Origin: Tritrichomonas foetus
Taxonomy: Eukaryota > Parabasalia > Tritrichomonadida > Tritrichomonadidae
Direction of reading: 5' to 3'
Assembly: GCA_001839685.1 (NCBI GenBank)
Contig: MLAK01000815.1
Span: 1 to 64,000, forward strand
DNA: 64,000 bases
The position numbers and the translations under genes are program-made. The stretch's first letter is position 1. Every line of letters begins with the position of its first letter. This document shows, one piece after another, positions 47,249 to 56,771 of this stretch. Under the pieces are notes generated by a model. The model saw only the letters and a program-made list of their open reading frames with translations. It searched no databases and was not told the origin of the DNA.

Positions 47249-49504
47249 ATGAGTAACACTTTTGCACGAACAAGACTTCTGATACTTGGAAATGATTTCT
47301 CTATGCTCCACTTATATTGGAGGTATCAATCATTAGATTCAGAACGAGATATTCTTGGATTTGTATATTGCAATCCAGGAGATCCACCAATCCATTTATT
47401 TAAAGGAATGACTAAATCACCACTAGTTGTATACGAATTGGACAGACTAGAAGAAGTAATCAAAGATAGAAGAGTAAACAAATGTATTATGCATATGCAA
47501 AACTTATCAATGGATAGTGCACAGTCAATAATCAATCGGGTAATTTCTACAGGAAGATGTGCGATTGAATTTTTAAGACCATATGCTCTCAAAATAAATT
47601 CTTTTAAACCTGTATTATTGATAAAATCAATAGGGAAGCAGATTGGGAAAACTCAATTATCTAGATATTTTTGTAGTGTTCTCAATGGAAACAAGAGGAA
47701 AACTGCTGTCATCATTCCAATAAATGATATTCCAATATGCGATCCAAAGAAAATATTCTATGTTGAAGAAAGCCAACAATATGAATTTAAAGAAAACGAT
47801 CCTATACCAAAGAATATTTTTACTAAACAAATCGAATGGGAAATCGAACAATTCCAGAAATCAGGAGCTTTCAAAGTTTATGTTACAAATAATCCTAGAT
47901 TATCATTAATTCATGCAGAGCAACAAGCTGATATTATCATTTATGATTCTCAAATGTGTGAAATGCCATTTATTCAGGCATATTCCTCATTTTGCCTGAT
48001 CACCAAAGAAACCATAAAAAATATCAGAGAAAAAACTCTATGGCCAGGCATAGCCAATCTTCACTCAAGCGAAAACATCGTTTTATTATCAAATGACACT
48101 GATTACAAGACCAAAAAAGATCATTATTATTGTCTATTTAAAGGACATCAGTTTTTCTTTGCTAAAACAAAGTTTATTCCAGAAGATTCATCTGGAATGG
48201 AGGTATTTAATCATTCTGTCTTAACAGTTGATGAAAAAAGCAGTGTTGGAGCATCCAAAAAATTAGCAATAGAAAATGGTGCATTTGAATTAATTGATCC
48301 ATCTCCTTTTTTAGTTGAAGGATTGGAAACTTCGAATGGATCAATAGTGGCAGATTTATCAACAAATGATCGATCGCCTTCACCAGAAAATGAAATTGAA
48401 GCTGATCTAACAGTTCAAAAAATAGTAAACACCATCAATAAATCAACTGCTGATGTTGTAATTATTAGTTTACAAAGAGATATTGAAGGAATAGATCCTG
48501 GAAAAAAAATTATCTATACAACACCCGAAATACAAGATCACGAAGATTCTTTATATAATTGGCTCTCTCGATCTTTTTCAAATCCCAAACCACCACTTCA
48601 AAAGCACTTTGAAGCTCAAGTTGATATTCTTATGTCAATGGCTTCAGCTTCAGATAAAGAATTATTTGTCACGAATAATGATAGTTCTAACAGGGAATCA
48701 TTTTGTAGGCTATTTTTATCAAGTCACCTTCCACCAGGTTTTAGAGTAACAACAGGAGAAATCATTGATTGTATGTCTAATATAACTGGACAACTTGATG
48801 TTGTTATTGTGAATGACTCATGCCCAAGAATGACTATTGATCATACAGGATCAATTATTGCCCCAATTTTGGCAGATAATGTCCTTTCTGTTATTGAAGT
48901 GAAAACATCTCTCACATCAGAGTCTTTAAGAAAAGCTCTAAGTCAACTGAGACCAGTGAAAGCTTTAATGCCAACACATGGAACATTGGAAAGACCAGAT
49001 GGTCAAGTCATTGAAGATCCATTAGGTGGGAAAATCATTACAGGTATTTTCGCTTTTAATCCACATTCTGATATTGAGAAAAATGCACCAAATATTCTTC
49101 AATTATATCCAAGTGTTGTAGATTTCGTAGTTCTTCCTGATGCTTTTGGATATTTTTCAGCGAATACTTTGAGGGTATGCGGAATTCATGTTAGAGATGA
49201 AGATATTATGAATGGATATGTGAAATATTCAGCAAGAGGGATTGGCTTAGCATTAATATTTGGTATGCTTAATTGCATTGCAGCAACAAGAAGATTTTCT
49301 GGTTCGAATTGTGTTAGATATTTAAGTGGATCATGGGGAGGACAATATGAGGCGGCAACGAGATTCCAACAAGAAGCTGAAAAATCATTAAACAAAATGA
49401 ATAGAATTATTTCTATATCTGCATCAAGAGAGCAAAGATCTGAAATCTATCGAAGAACATCACAACTACTAAATATCGTTGATGAAATTAGGCATCAAGT
49501 TTAA
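47249..49504 (+). CDS. Fusion: cyclic 2,3-diphosphoglycerate synthetase-like module plus PD-(D/E)XK (DUF6602-like) module
   Basis: 751 residues in one frame. Residues about 6-430 follow the layout of cyclic 2,3-DPG synthetase/COG2403 proteins: an N-terminal Rossmann-like strand (RLLILGND), KPVLLIKSIGKQIGKTQLSRY with a P-loop-like GKT near 133-135, QADIIIYDSQMCEMPF (family: ADVILWDGGNNDxPF), and a closing ADVVIISLQRDIEGI strand before KIIYTTPEI. Residues about 450-640 match the DUF6602 pattern: ESFCRLFLSSHLPPGFRVTTGEIID, GQLDVVIVND (D517) and SVIEVKTSL (E550, K552), the D...ExK core of PD-(D/E)XK nucleases. Both modules are chiefly prokaryotic. Codon use is ordinary for the locus, so any transfer is old. 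Substrate and activity are unknown. Confidence 0.68.
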   Translation: MSNTFARTRLLILGNDFSMLHLYWRYQSLDSERDILGFVYCNPGDPPIHLFKGMTKSPLVVYELDRLEEVIKDRRVNKCIMHMQNLSMDSAQSIINRVISTGRCAIEFLRPYALKINSFKPVLLIKSIGKQIGKTQLSRYFCSVLNGNKRKTAVIIPINDIPICDPKKIFYVEESQQYEFKENDPIPKNIFTKQIEWEIEQFQKSGAFKVYVTNNPRLSLIHAEQQADIIIYDSQMCEMPFIQAYSSFCLITKETIKNIREKTLWPGIANLHSSENIVLLSNDTDYKTKKDHYYCLFKGHQFFFAKTKFIPEDSSGMEVFNHSVLTVDEKSSVGASKKLAIENGAFELIDPSPFLVEGLETSNGSIVADLSTNDRSPSPENEIEADLTVQKIVNTINKSTADVVIISLQRDIEGIDPGKKIIYTTPEIQDHEDSLYNWLSRSFSNPKPPLQKHFEAQVDILMSMASASDKELFVTNNDSSNRESFCRLFLSSHLPPGFRVTTGEIIDCMSNITGQLDVVIVNDSCPRMTIDHTGSIIAPILADNVLSVIEVKTSLTSESLRKALSQLRPVKALMPTHGTLERPDGQVIEDPLGGKIITGIFAFNPHSDIEKNAPNILQLYPSVVDFVVLPDAFGYFSANTLRVCGIHVRDEDIMNGYVKYSARGIGLALIFGMLNCIAATRRFSGSNCVRYLSGSWGGQYEAATRFQQEAEKSLNKMNRIISISASREQRSEIYRRTSQLLNIVDEIRHQV

Positions 49505-49852
49505 TGAAAAGAGTGAATGTAAATGTTAATATAAACAATTAAAGGTTTATTTAATTCAATGATATATTTTATAAATATATTTGTATCAAATTATTTTTCA
49601 AACTGATTGATAGAAATATTTCAGTTAAACTTGTGCTTTCTCAAAGATATGTTATATACATTGCATCTATTATAATATTAGTCAGATCATACTTGAAGTA
49701 TACATGAACAAGATCACGAAATGAAAAAAATTAAATGATAATATTTCAGAAAAAGATAATAATTCACCAAAAGTTTTTCAATACTTTTACCGATTGACAA
49801 AATCTGAAAACACGTTTAATTTTTGTTTTGGTGATTTGAATTCCGCCTATTT
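49505..49852. other. Intergenic, no supported gene
   Basis: Short AT-rich spacer between two plus-strand genes. No clear initiator for the downstream WD40 gene. Confidence 0.4.
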
Positions 49853-52800
49853 ATGAACGAACAATGTGCACCCACCAGGGAGCTTCATTGGGGAATTAAG
49901 CATATTGCCGATATACAACCGCAAAAACGACGATTTGCAGCTTTTACTTCAATTAACGAAAATTTATTCGCTTCTTCAGACGGAACAAACGTTTATTTTT
50001 GGAATCCAAACGGTGTCACCAAAGTTATCGATCTTCCAGCAATTGCTTTGTTCTACATCAAGCAAAATAACCATATTATTGCGTCAATTAAAAACTCCAC
50101 TCATTTTCATTTTATTTGGCTCCATGAACCTTATTCAGTTATTGTTCATCCACTTGCATTTTCATTGAAAACTATGACATCACTTTTTTATTTGCCGAAA
50201 TCAGAAACTTTGATAACCGCCGGCCAAGGAATCACTTTTTCAAAAATGATCATTCCTAGGGTTCCAGAAGAAGGTGCTTGTTCACAATTAATTGAATTCA
50301 AAAGATATGCTGAGTTATATACTGAAGAAATATTTACAAAAGTAACTCCACCTTTATTTATTGAAGAAGAAGATTCAGTTGCTGTTCCGATTAAAAATTC
50401 ACTCTTCGTTCATTCGTATGATGGCACCTTGATTGGTTCAATGAAAGATTTAACAAAAGGAAATATCACTTGTCTTTCTTATTTTAAAGATAATCGAAAA
50501 ATTGTTGTTGGTGATGAATTTGGTAACGTTCTGTTTGTTGATTATGGTGCCTTTTATTCGAAAACAACAACTAATCTTGCAAATAATACCCATTTATTGA
50601 TGGCATCACTTTTTGACAAATATTTCTTAATCACTGTTGGATTAGATAAAACATTGAATTTAATTAACTTGAAAAATGAGCATTGTCTTCAAACAATTAA
50701 TTTGAAAAGTGAAATCATAACTGTTCGAGTTGAACAAAACATAGTTTTTTTATTTACACATTTAGAGTGCTATCTTTTTAAGGTTTCAATTTTCACAAAA
50801 TTTCTCGCAAATACTACTGCAAATGCTTTGAAAATGGAAAGATATTTGCTTCCTAAGAAACCAGCAAAAATTATTTGTTATCAAACAGACTCTCTCATTT
50901 CTACATTTACTGCAAAAACAGGTGATAAAATTCTGGAATTGAGATCTTCTTCACTTGGAAATGAAATTGCAGATTATTTAATCGAAAATGATCAAGTTTT
51001 CCTACGTTTTCAAAAAGGTGATTATCTTTTATTTTCTCTCAATAACAAGAAAAACATTATCACTCTATCTAATTCAAACAACACAAATGATAATACTTTG
51101 GCAATTCGTGTTCCACCAAGTGTAAATAATGTTATGCAAATAATTAAATATGCAAATGATAAGAATGGAAGTTGTCTTTTGTCAATTACTTCATCTGGTC
51201 ATATTTATTCATTTTCTGTTGATAATAAAATACTTATTAGTTCAACTTATGTTGGATGTAGTGGAATAATTTGTGGAATTTATGCAAGTGATTATAAGGT
51301 ATTTTATATATCTACAAAAAAATATATTATTGTACTTGATTCTATTTCATTAACAGTTAAAAATCGAATTCCTAAAGAATGTGTGACAACATTTCAAATT
51401 TATGAAACTTATTTAATTACGGGTGATTCAAATGGTGTTATTGAAGTTTGGGAATTACCAACTGTTAAATTATTACATAGAAGCACCGATTACAATGCAT
51501 TTCATTCATCTAATGGTCTTCGAAAGCCTATTTCGGAATATAAATCATTATCAGATATTCCATATGCTGTAAAATATATCGATTATCTACCATCACGCAA
51601 TATTATATTATCTGTTTCAAATACAGGTGAAATCTTTTTATTTACAACCAATTGTTTCCCTTATGCACATTTAAATTTTTCATTTGATGTATCAGCTGCA
51701 TGCTTTTATGATAATAATGGATCAATTTTAATGTCATCTTTTGAGTCTCTTTTTGTAATTGACTATTCTTATTTCTTTGAAATGCCAGCAAAAGTTTTAA
51801 GTCTTGAAGTAAGTGAGTTAGATGAATTCAATACATTTGAAGTTAAAAAGAAAAATCATGTAAAATCAATTACAAATGATTACAAACCAAATGAATCTTC
51901 TACAAATCGTTTCCAACAGAAATTAAATTCTGCAAAAGATAGAAAGAAAATTGATAAATACTATTTCGATAAATTTAAAGAAGTTGAAACTGAATTAATT
52001 AATACAAATAATTCATTAGATGATGAAAACATTAGTCAATCGTTTGGCTTTGAAACGAATCCAAATGAACCAATTTTTGTAGATTTGATTGTTGAAGAAG
52101 AAATCATTCCGAAGCGTCATTTTGTTTGCTCAAAAGCGATAGTTAAAGCCCAAGAAACACAAACAAAAGAAAATCACTTTAAAATTAAACCAACATTGGA
52201 ATCTCTTAAAGATCTCACTCCAGCTGTTCCAAGTTCAACAGCTAATCCAAAAAGAGCACCAAGAAATAAAAATTCTGTAAAGAAAACAAAGAAAAAGCCA
52301 AAGAAGAATTTCTTACCGAAAGATACAAAAAGAACTCAATTACAAAACCAAAATTCACAAAAGCAACAACCACAACCACCAAAGCAAACGCAAATTAATT
52401 CAGCACGAAGAAGTATTACTAAGAAACTAAATAAATCAAGAAATACAAGCGACAGTGCAGCATCATTAAGGAAAAATAGTAATAACAAATCAACTCAACA
52501 TGAACTTGGTTCAAAGCCACCATTCTATGTCGAGGTGAATCATCCAAATTTCGACGATCTTCCAAATGTAAAAACTAATGAAGAACTAAATGAATATCTC
52601 TTCAATAAAAAACTTAATAACGATAACGAAAATGAAAATTCTAATGAAAATAATAATCTATCACAGAATGATTTTGATGAACAACAATTAGGACAAAATG
52701 ATATCAATGGTGGAAATGATGATGAAATGAATAGAAATAGAAATAATGCAAATGATGATGAAGACATTAAAAAATCGAAGTATAGACCACAAAATACTTT

Positions 52801-53056
52801 GTTTATCGATCCAAGACAAAGTTATGGGAAAATACCAACAGTTACAATGGAAGAACTTGATAATTATATGGCAAATAATACAGTTTTCTTGAAGAATTCA
52901 TCTAAAAAGAAAAGAAGTAATTCTTTAAGAAGATACAAACCGCAGGAATCAATGAGAAATGTAGTGAAAAGAGATGATCGAACAAAATTCCTGAAAATTT
53001 CTAAAGTACCTCGCCAACAGTCTGTAAAGCGGATTTATTCAGATAATTTGTTTTAA
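49853..53056 (+). CDS. WD40-type beta-propeller protein with long basic tail
   Basis: 1,067 residues. The first about 640 are divergent beta-propeller blades, probably two propellers. The clearest are ITCLSYFKDNRKIVVGDEFGNVLFVDY, TTFQIYETYLITGDSNGVIEVWELPTV and VKYIDYLPSRNIILSVSNTGEIFLF. Canonical WD dipeptides are mostly lost. From about 650 the protein is disordered: a Lys-rich region (KKTKKKPKKNFLPK), a Gln/Pro stretch, then an Asn/Asp/Glu-rich block. Two related segments, DLPNVKTNEELNEYL (about 902) and KIPTVTMEELDNYM (about 998), look like a repeated short binding motif. A cytoskeletal or flagellar scaffold is possible but not shown. Confidence 0.75.
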   Translation: MNEQCAPTRELHWGIKHIADIQPQKRRFAAFTSINENLFASSDGTNVYFWNPNGVTKVIDLPAIALFYIKQNNHIIASIKNSTHFHFIWLHEPYSVIVHPLAFSLKTMTSLFYLPKSETLITAGQGITFSKMIIPRVPEEGACSQLIEFKRYAELYTEEIFTKVTPPLFIEEEDSVAVPIKNSLFVHSYDGTLIGSMKDLTKGNITCLSYFKDNRKIVVGDEFGNVLFVDYGAFYSKTTTNLANNTHLLMASLFDKYFLITVGLDKTLNLINLKNEHCLQTINLKSEIITVRVEQNIVFLFTHLECYLFKVSIFTKFLANTTANALKMERYLLPKKPAKIICYQTDSLISTFTAKTGDKILELRSSSLGNEIADYLIENDQVFLRFQKGDYLLFSLNNKKNIITLSNSNNTNDNTLAIRVPPSVNNVMQIIKYANDKNGSCLLSITSSGHIYSFSVDNKILISSTYVGCSGIICGIYASDYKVFYISTKKYIIVLDSISLTVKNRIPKECVTTFQIYETYLITGDSNGVIEVWELPTVKLLHRSTDYNAFHSSNGLRKPISEYKSLSDIPYAVKYIDYLPSRNIILSVSNTGEIFLFTTNCFPYAHLNFSFDVSAACFYDNNGSILMSSFESLFVIDYSYFFEMPAKVLSLEVSELDEFNTFEVKKKNHVKSITNDYKPNESSTNRFQQKLNSAKDRKKIDKYYFDKFKEVETELINTNNSLDDENISQSFGFETNPNEPIFVDLIVEEEIIPKRHFVCSKAIVKAQETQTKENHFKIKPTLESLKDLTPAVPSSTANPKRAPRNKNSVKKTKKKPKKNFLPKDTKRTQLQNQNSQKQQPQPPKQTQINSARRSITKKLNKSRNTSDSAASLRKNSNNKSTQHELGSKPPFYVEVNHPNFDDLPNVKTNEELNEYLFNKKLNNDNENENSNENNNLSQNDFDEQQLGQNDINGGNDDEMNRNRNNANDDEDIKKSKYRPQNTLFIDPRQSYGKIPTVTMEELDNYMANNTVFLKNSSKKKRSNSLRRYKPQESMRNVVKRDDRTKFLKISKVPRQQSVKRIYSDNLF

Positions 53057-53130
53057 TATAAATATGCGATTTTTACTTTTTGCTTCTAATTTATTTATTT
53101 TTCTTTTATTATTTTTTTAGTTCAGTTTTG

Positions 53131-53429
53131 TTACTTCATGTTTTGAACATAAATAAACTGAGTTGTCTGATTTTGATAAGATTTTCGGTTTTCCATTCTC
53201 AAATTTAACCAAACAACAAAACAATCTTTTTCATTTCTTGAAAAAAAGCGTGAAATCTGAATATTGAAATCAAGAGGACAATGGAATATTGAATCCAAGA
53301 TTTTGAAATTTGCCAGTGTCACTCGTAAATGATCAATTCTATCAAAAGTGGAATGGCAAAAGAAATCAATCACGATATTGGCAAAATTGAACAACCAGAT
53401 TCGTCAGATTTACTTTTTCTATAGTTCAT
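53131..53429 (-). pseudogene. Small protein gene with apparent one-base frameshift
   Basis: From the ATG at 53429 the minus strand encodes MNYRKSKSDESGCSI, then hits a stop in that frame. The neighbouring frame continues FANIVIDFFCHSTFDRIDHL and stays open, with normal-looking protein composition, to a stop at 53131. A single extra T in a four-T run near 53385 would make one 97-residue protein. Composition is unlike the random AT-rich translation seen in nearby non-coding frames. It could be a recent pseudogene, an assembly indel, or chance. No family recognised. It shares a short divergent promoter region with the karyopherin-like gene. Confidence 0.35.
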
Positions 53430-53497
53430 TGTTCTCAATTTTTGAATACCGTTATAAATTTTTCAATACTAGATGAAGTTTTGATAGAGATTTGATC

Positions 53498-53505
53498 TCA
53501 TTTTA
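53498..53505 (+). promoter_or_regulatory. Initiator-like TCATTTTA
   Basis: Gives a 10-nt 5' UTR for the gene at 53510 and argues for that ATG over the TTG at 53492. Confidence 0.5.
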
Positions 53506-53509
53506 TGTA

Positions 53510-56071
53510 ATGCAAGAACTCACACCGGAAAGCATTATAAATCTACTTCACATGACGTACCAAGATGGAAATCGTGTGAGAGAAAGTTCAGCCATCCTAA
53601 AAAGCTTGGCAAATCCAGAAAATTCTAACACATATAATAGTTATGCTAATCTTCTCAATTACATTATATTGAATAGTAAAGATTCAAATTTAGTAAGTGC
53701 TGCAATTATTCAAATTCGAGAATTGCAGCCAGATGCTATTTTTTCATCATTAAAATTATTAAGTGAACAAATGGACCCACAATTTCATCGTTTGATTGAA
53801 ATTCTATCAGACTATTTAGCAAAAAATTATGTTCATGAAACGGTTAATGTAATTTCACAAAATCAACATCCTCACCCACAAACATTAAAAATCATGTTCC
53901 AATTATGCAGCTCTTTGATGTATTATCAAGGAGAGGAAAAAATAGTGCGTGAATTTCTTACAAATTTGTATCAGCCACATTTAAATTTTATAATCACACT
54001 TTTAAATAATCCAACAATGAGTCCAGATTTGATTATTATATTATACTGCTTTTTGAAAACACATGGATGTGATATTATCAAAAATAATCATTTTGAATTT
54101 CTTCATAAATTAATTTGTTTGTTATTTACAAATCATATTAATTTTCCTTCAATTGATATTCTTAATCTCGCTTTACAAATATATTCGAAATTATCTTGTA
54201 TTAATGGTTTGAAAAATTTCACATCCTTGACATTTCAAGAAATTTTTGCTGCTTTTTTTAATTATTTTGAAGCAACAAAAATTTTTCCAATCAATTTAAC
54301 TTTTATTATCAATCTTTTTTTGAGAGAACCTGAAATCATAATTCAAAATTTGGAACTTGCACAAAAAATTCTTTTTGAAATTATATTTCCACGATTTTTA
54401 GATGTGAATCCTCAAGATTTGTCTGATTTTGAATATTTTATTAACCGTTATCATCCTGATTTTTCAATTGATACAGATTTCGAAAAAATAATTCGAACAT
54501 TTAATATGGTCGTTTTTCCAAATGAACTTATTCAAATAATTTCCCATTTCATTGAAACTACAATGGAATTATCGAAAGAGAATGAATTTATTTTATATGG
54601 AATATTCAACATTTTTACTGGTCTTTTAAGTTCACCAAATGAAAACCTATATCATTTCGTAATCAATTTTATTGATACAAAGATTTCCTCACTAATTCCA
54701 AATCTAACACCAAATATGCCGCCCAATTTGATTGTTTGTGGAATTTTAAACTTTATTTCACACTTACCTAAAGTTTATTTAATTAATAGAAACATTTTAG
54801 GTCTTTTTTTGAAAACTTTCGCTCTTTGTCCAAACTTTGAAAATAACAATTTGGTAAAAGTAGCAGCATATCATTCAATTATTGGAATTTCAAAGTTTAT
54901 TAAACCATATAGTATCGATTTTATTCCAGGTTTCATCGAAATTTTCACTCAACAAGAATTACAAGGAATGTTTCTTAGAATTTTTAATTTAAACAATGAA
55001 ATCCAAACCGATAAGTCAGGAGTAGCACTTGAAGTATTCATTAGTTTAGTAACACCGAAAGAGGAAATTGTTCCAGTTATTGGTAAAATTTGGGAAATTC
55101 TCTTAATGACGGTTCATGATCAACGAGCGAGTTCGAATTATACTAAAGCCCTTGATAATTTGTTCATTAAATGTGATGATGACCTAAAACAGATAGTCTT
55201 TATACAAATATTTGAAAGATTGAATTACATGATAGATAGTATTATTGCAAGTAATGCAAATTTAAATCAAGCTAATAATTATGATGAAAGAAGTGATAAC
55301 TTTATAGAAGTCAATATAAATGGGATATTCCAACTTTTGTTTTCGTTTTATTTATACTTCCTTCAGACGAGCGATGATATCCCAAAAATGCTTCAAACAG
55401 TTGGAGTGTTTACGTTGAAATTATTTGAATGTTGTAATTCATTAGTGATTGAAGATAATTTAGAGTTTTATGTTTCATTTACCTTTGCTTTATTGAAAGT
55501 CACAACAGCGTTCGAACAATGTGAAATGATCATTCAATATATGCTTGAAGTTTTCCATAAACTAGAAGAAAATGAAATTGAGTTCACATTTGAAACTTTA
55601 TCAGCATTTTTAATTAAGTTTCATGATAGTCCTGCTGCTTTTCAAGTCATGAATAGTCTTCGACCAACTATTGATTCGAATAAATTTGCTTCATCAGATA
55701 CAAAATCATATTTTTATACATCATTAATACTTGCAAACCCTTCTCAAATCTTCGAGTGTTCAGATCAAGATTTTTTAAATTTCATGAATATTTATTTCAG
55801 AGAATCTATTTTTTATTTGTTTGCAGATTGTGTGAAACAAATATTATTATTTGCAAATCAAAACAAAAGTGTTATCATGGCTAATACTGCCTTCCAAAAC
55901 CGACTTGTAGCAATTATACATGCTTATAATGAAAGAAGAGAGGATTCTGATGTAATTTATGATGGAAGTGATGAATCTGATGCAATATTTTTTGTTCGGG
56001 CAAAAATTTTCAAAGAAGATCTCTGTATAATAGTGAATACTATTGCACAATTAATTATTTCTTTACAGTGA
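53510..56071 (+). CDS. Karyopherin/importin-beta-like HEAT-repeat protein
   Basis: 853 residues from the ATG at 53510. The N-terminal pattern fits the importin-beta family: a first short helical repeat with RESSAILKSLANPEN, then SYANLLNYIILNSKDSNLVSAAIIQIREL. The rest is a continuous helical solenoid of HEAT-like pairs with no other domain. Candidates are importin-7/8-like or an exportin; it is slightly shorter than most. It would carry cargo through nuclear pores under Ran control. The family is likely but the subclass is not determined. A late acidic patch (ERREDSDVIYDGSDESD) lies near residues 815-835. Confidence 0.5.
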   Translation: MQELTPESIINLLHMTYQDGNRVRESSAILKSLANPENSNTYNSYANLLNYIILNSKDSNLVSAAIIQIRELQPDAIFSSLKLLSEQMDPQFHRLIEILSDYLAKNYVHETVNVISQNQHPHPQTLKIMFQLCSSLMYYQGEEKIVREFLTNLYQPHLNFIITLLNNPTMSPDLIIILYCFLKTHGCDIIKNNHFEFLHKLICLLFTNHINFPSIDILNLALQIYSKLSCINGLKNFTSLTFQEIFAAFFNYFEATKIFPINLTFIINLFLREPEIIIQNLELAQKILFEIIFPRFLDVNPQDLSDFEYFINRYHPDFSIDTDFEKIIRTFNMVVFPNELIQIISHFIETTMELSKENEFILYGIFNIFTGLLSSPNENLYHFVINFIDTKISSLIPNLTPNMPPNLIVCGILNFISHLPKVYLINRNILGLFLKTFALCPNFENNNLVKVAAYHSIIGISKFIKPYSIDFIPGFIEIFTQQELQGMFLRIFNLNNEIQTDKSGVALEVFISLVTPKEEIVPVIGKIWEILLMTVHDQRASSNYTKALDNLFIKCDDDLKQIVFIQIFERLNYMIDSIIASNANLNQANNYDERSDNFIEVNINGIFQLLFSFYLYFLQTSDDIPKMLQTVGVFTLKLFECCNSLVIEDNLEFYVSFTFALLKVTTAFEQCEMIIQYMLEVFHKLEENEIEFTFETLSAFLIKFHDSPAAFQVMNSLRPTIDSNKFASSDTKSYFYTSLILANPSQIFECSDQDFLNFMNIYFRESIFYLFADCVKQILLFANQNKSVIMANTAFQNRLVAIIHAYNERREDSDVIYDGSDESDAIFFVRAKIFKEDLCIIVNTIAQLIISLQ

Positions 56072-56771
56072 AAATTATATTTTTATATTAGTGTTTTGTA
56101 AATATTTATATTTGTATATGATTTGGATTACCATTATTTCCTTTTTCAAATTTACAATATTTTTTTTTACCAATAACTGAATTTTCCCATATAAAATTTT
56201 TTAATGTAAATCTGAGCTTCCGTTCATTCATGAACTGCTTATCGATGCTTGAACGAGTAATAGTCATGACTTTCAATGCATATGCTACACCATCACATTC
56301 AACTGTGAAAACTTATCCACCTGATCTAAGAAACTCTTTCATGAAACACTTTTTTACAACGAAAAGAATAAAATATATTAAAATATTCTGGTTTATACAG
56401 ACGAAAAAAATCTCCTCCATTTTTGCCAAAATCTGGCAGGTTCAGAAAAATCGATTTTTATTTTTATTGAGATGGCATATTAAAAATTCAAATTAAGATA
56501 AAACTGAAAGATTTTTATTTTTATAGAAGAGGCATTGTACAAGAATCAAATAGGAGCAACAGAATGCATAGACATAAGTTAATTTTCAATGTGCATTGAA
56601 GCTATTCTAGAATTTTTTCTTTGAGTGTGATGATTCTGATGTGAATTATTTCTTCTTTTATCTGAACAATAAAAAATAGAATAAAAATATTATTGACAGA
56701 AATAAATTCAATATATTTAAAAAATGCCGTAAAAGTGAATGTCAGAAAAGAAATTACCATGATAAATCGTG
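56072..56771. other. Intergenic between convergent genes
   Basis: AT-rich. An 88-codon ORF (56230) and a 65-codon ORF that overlaps the end of the mannosyltransferase gene lack support. Confidence 0.4.

Noticed and set aside
56230..56496. 88-codon plus-strand ORF
   Set aside because: ATG-started, but the product is a string of Lys/Ile/Phe-rich segments without domain or repeat.
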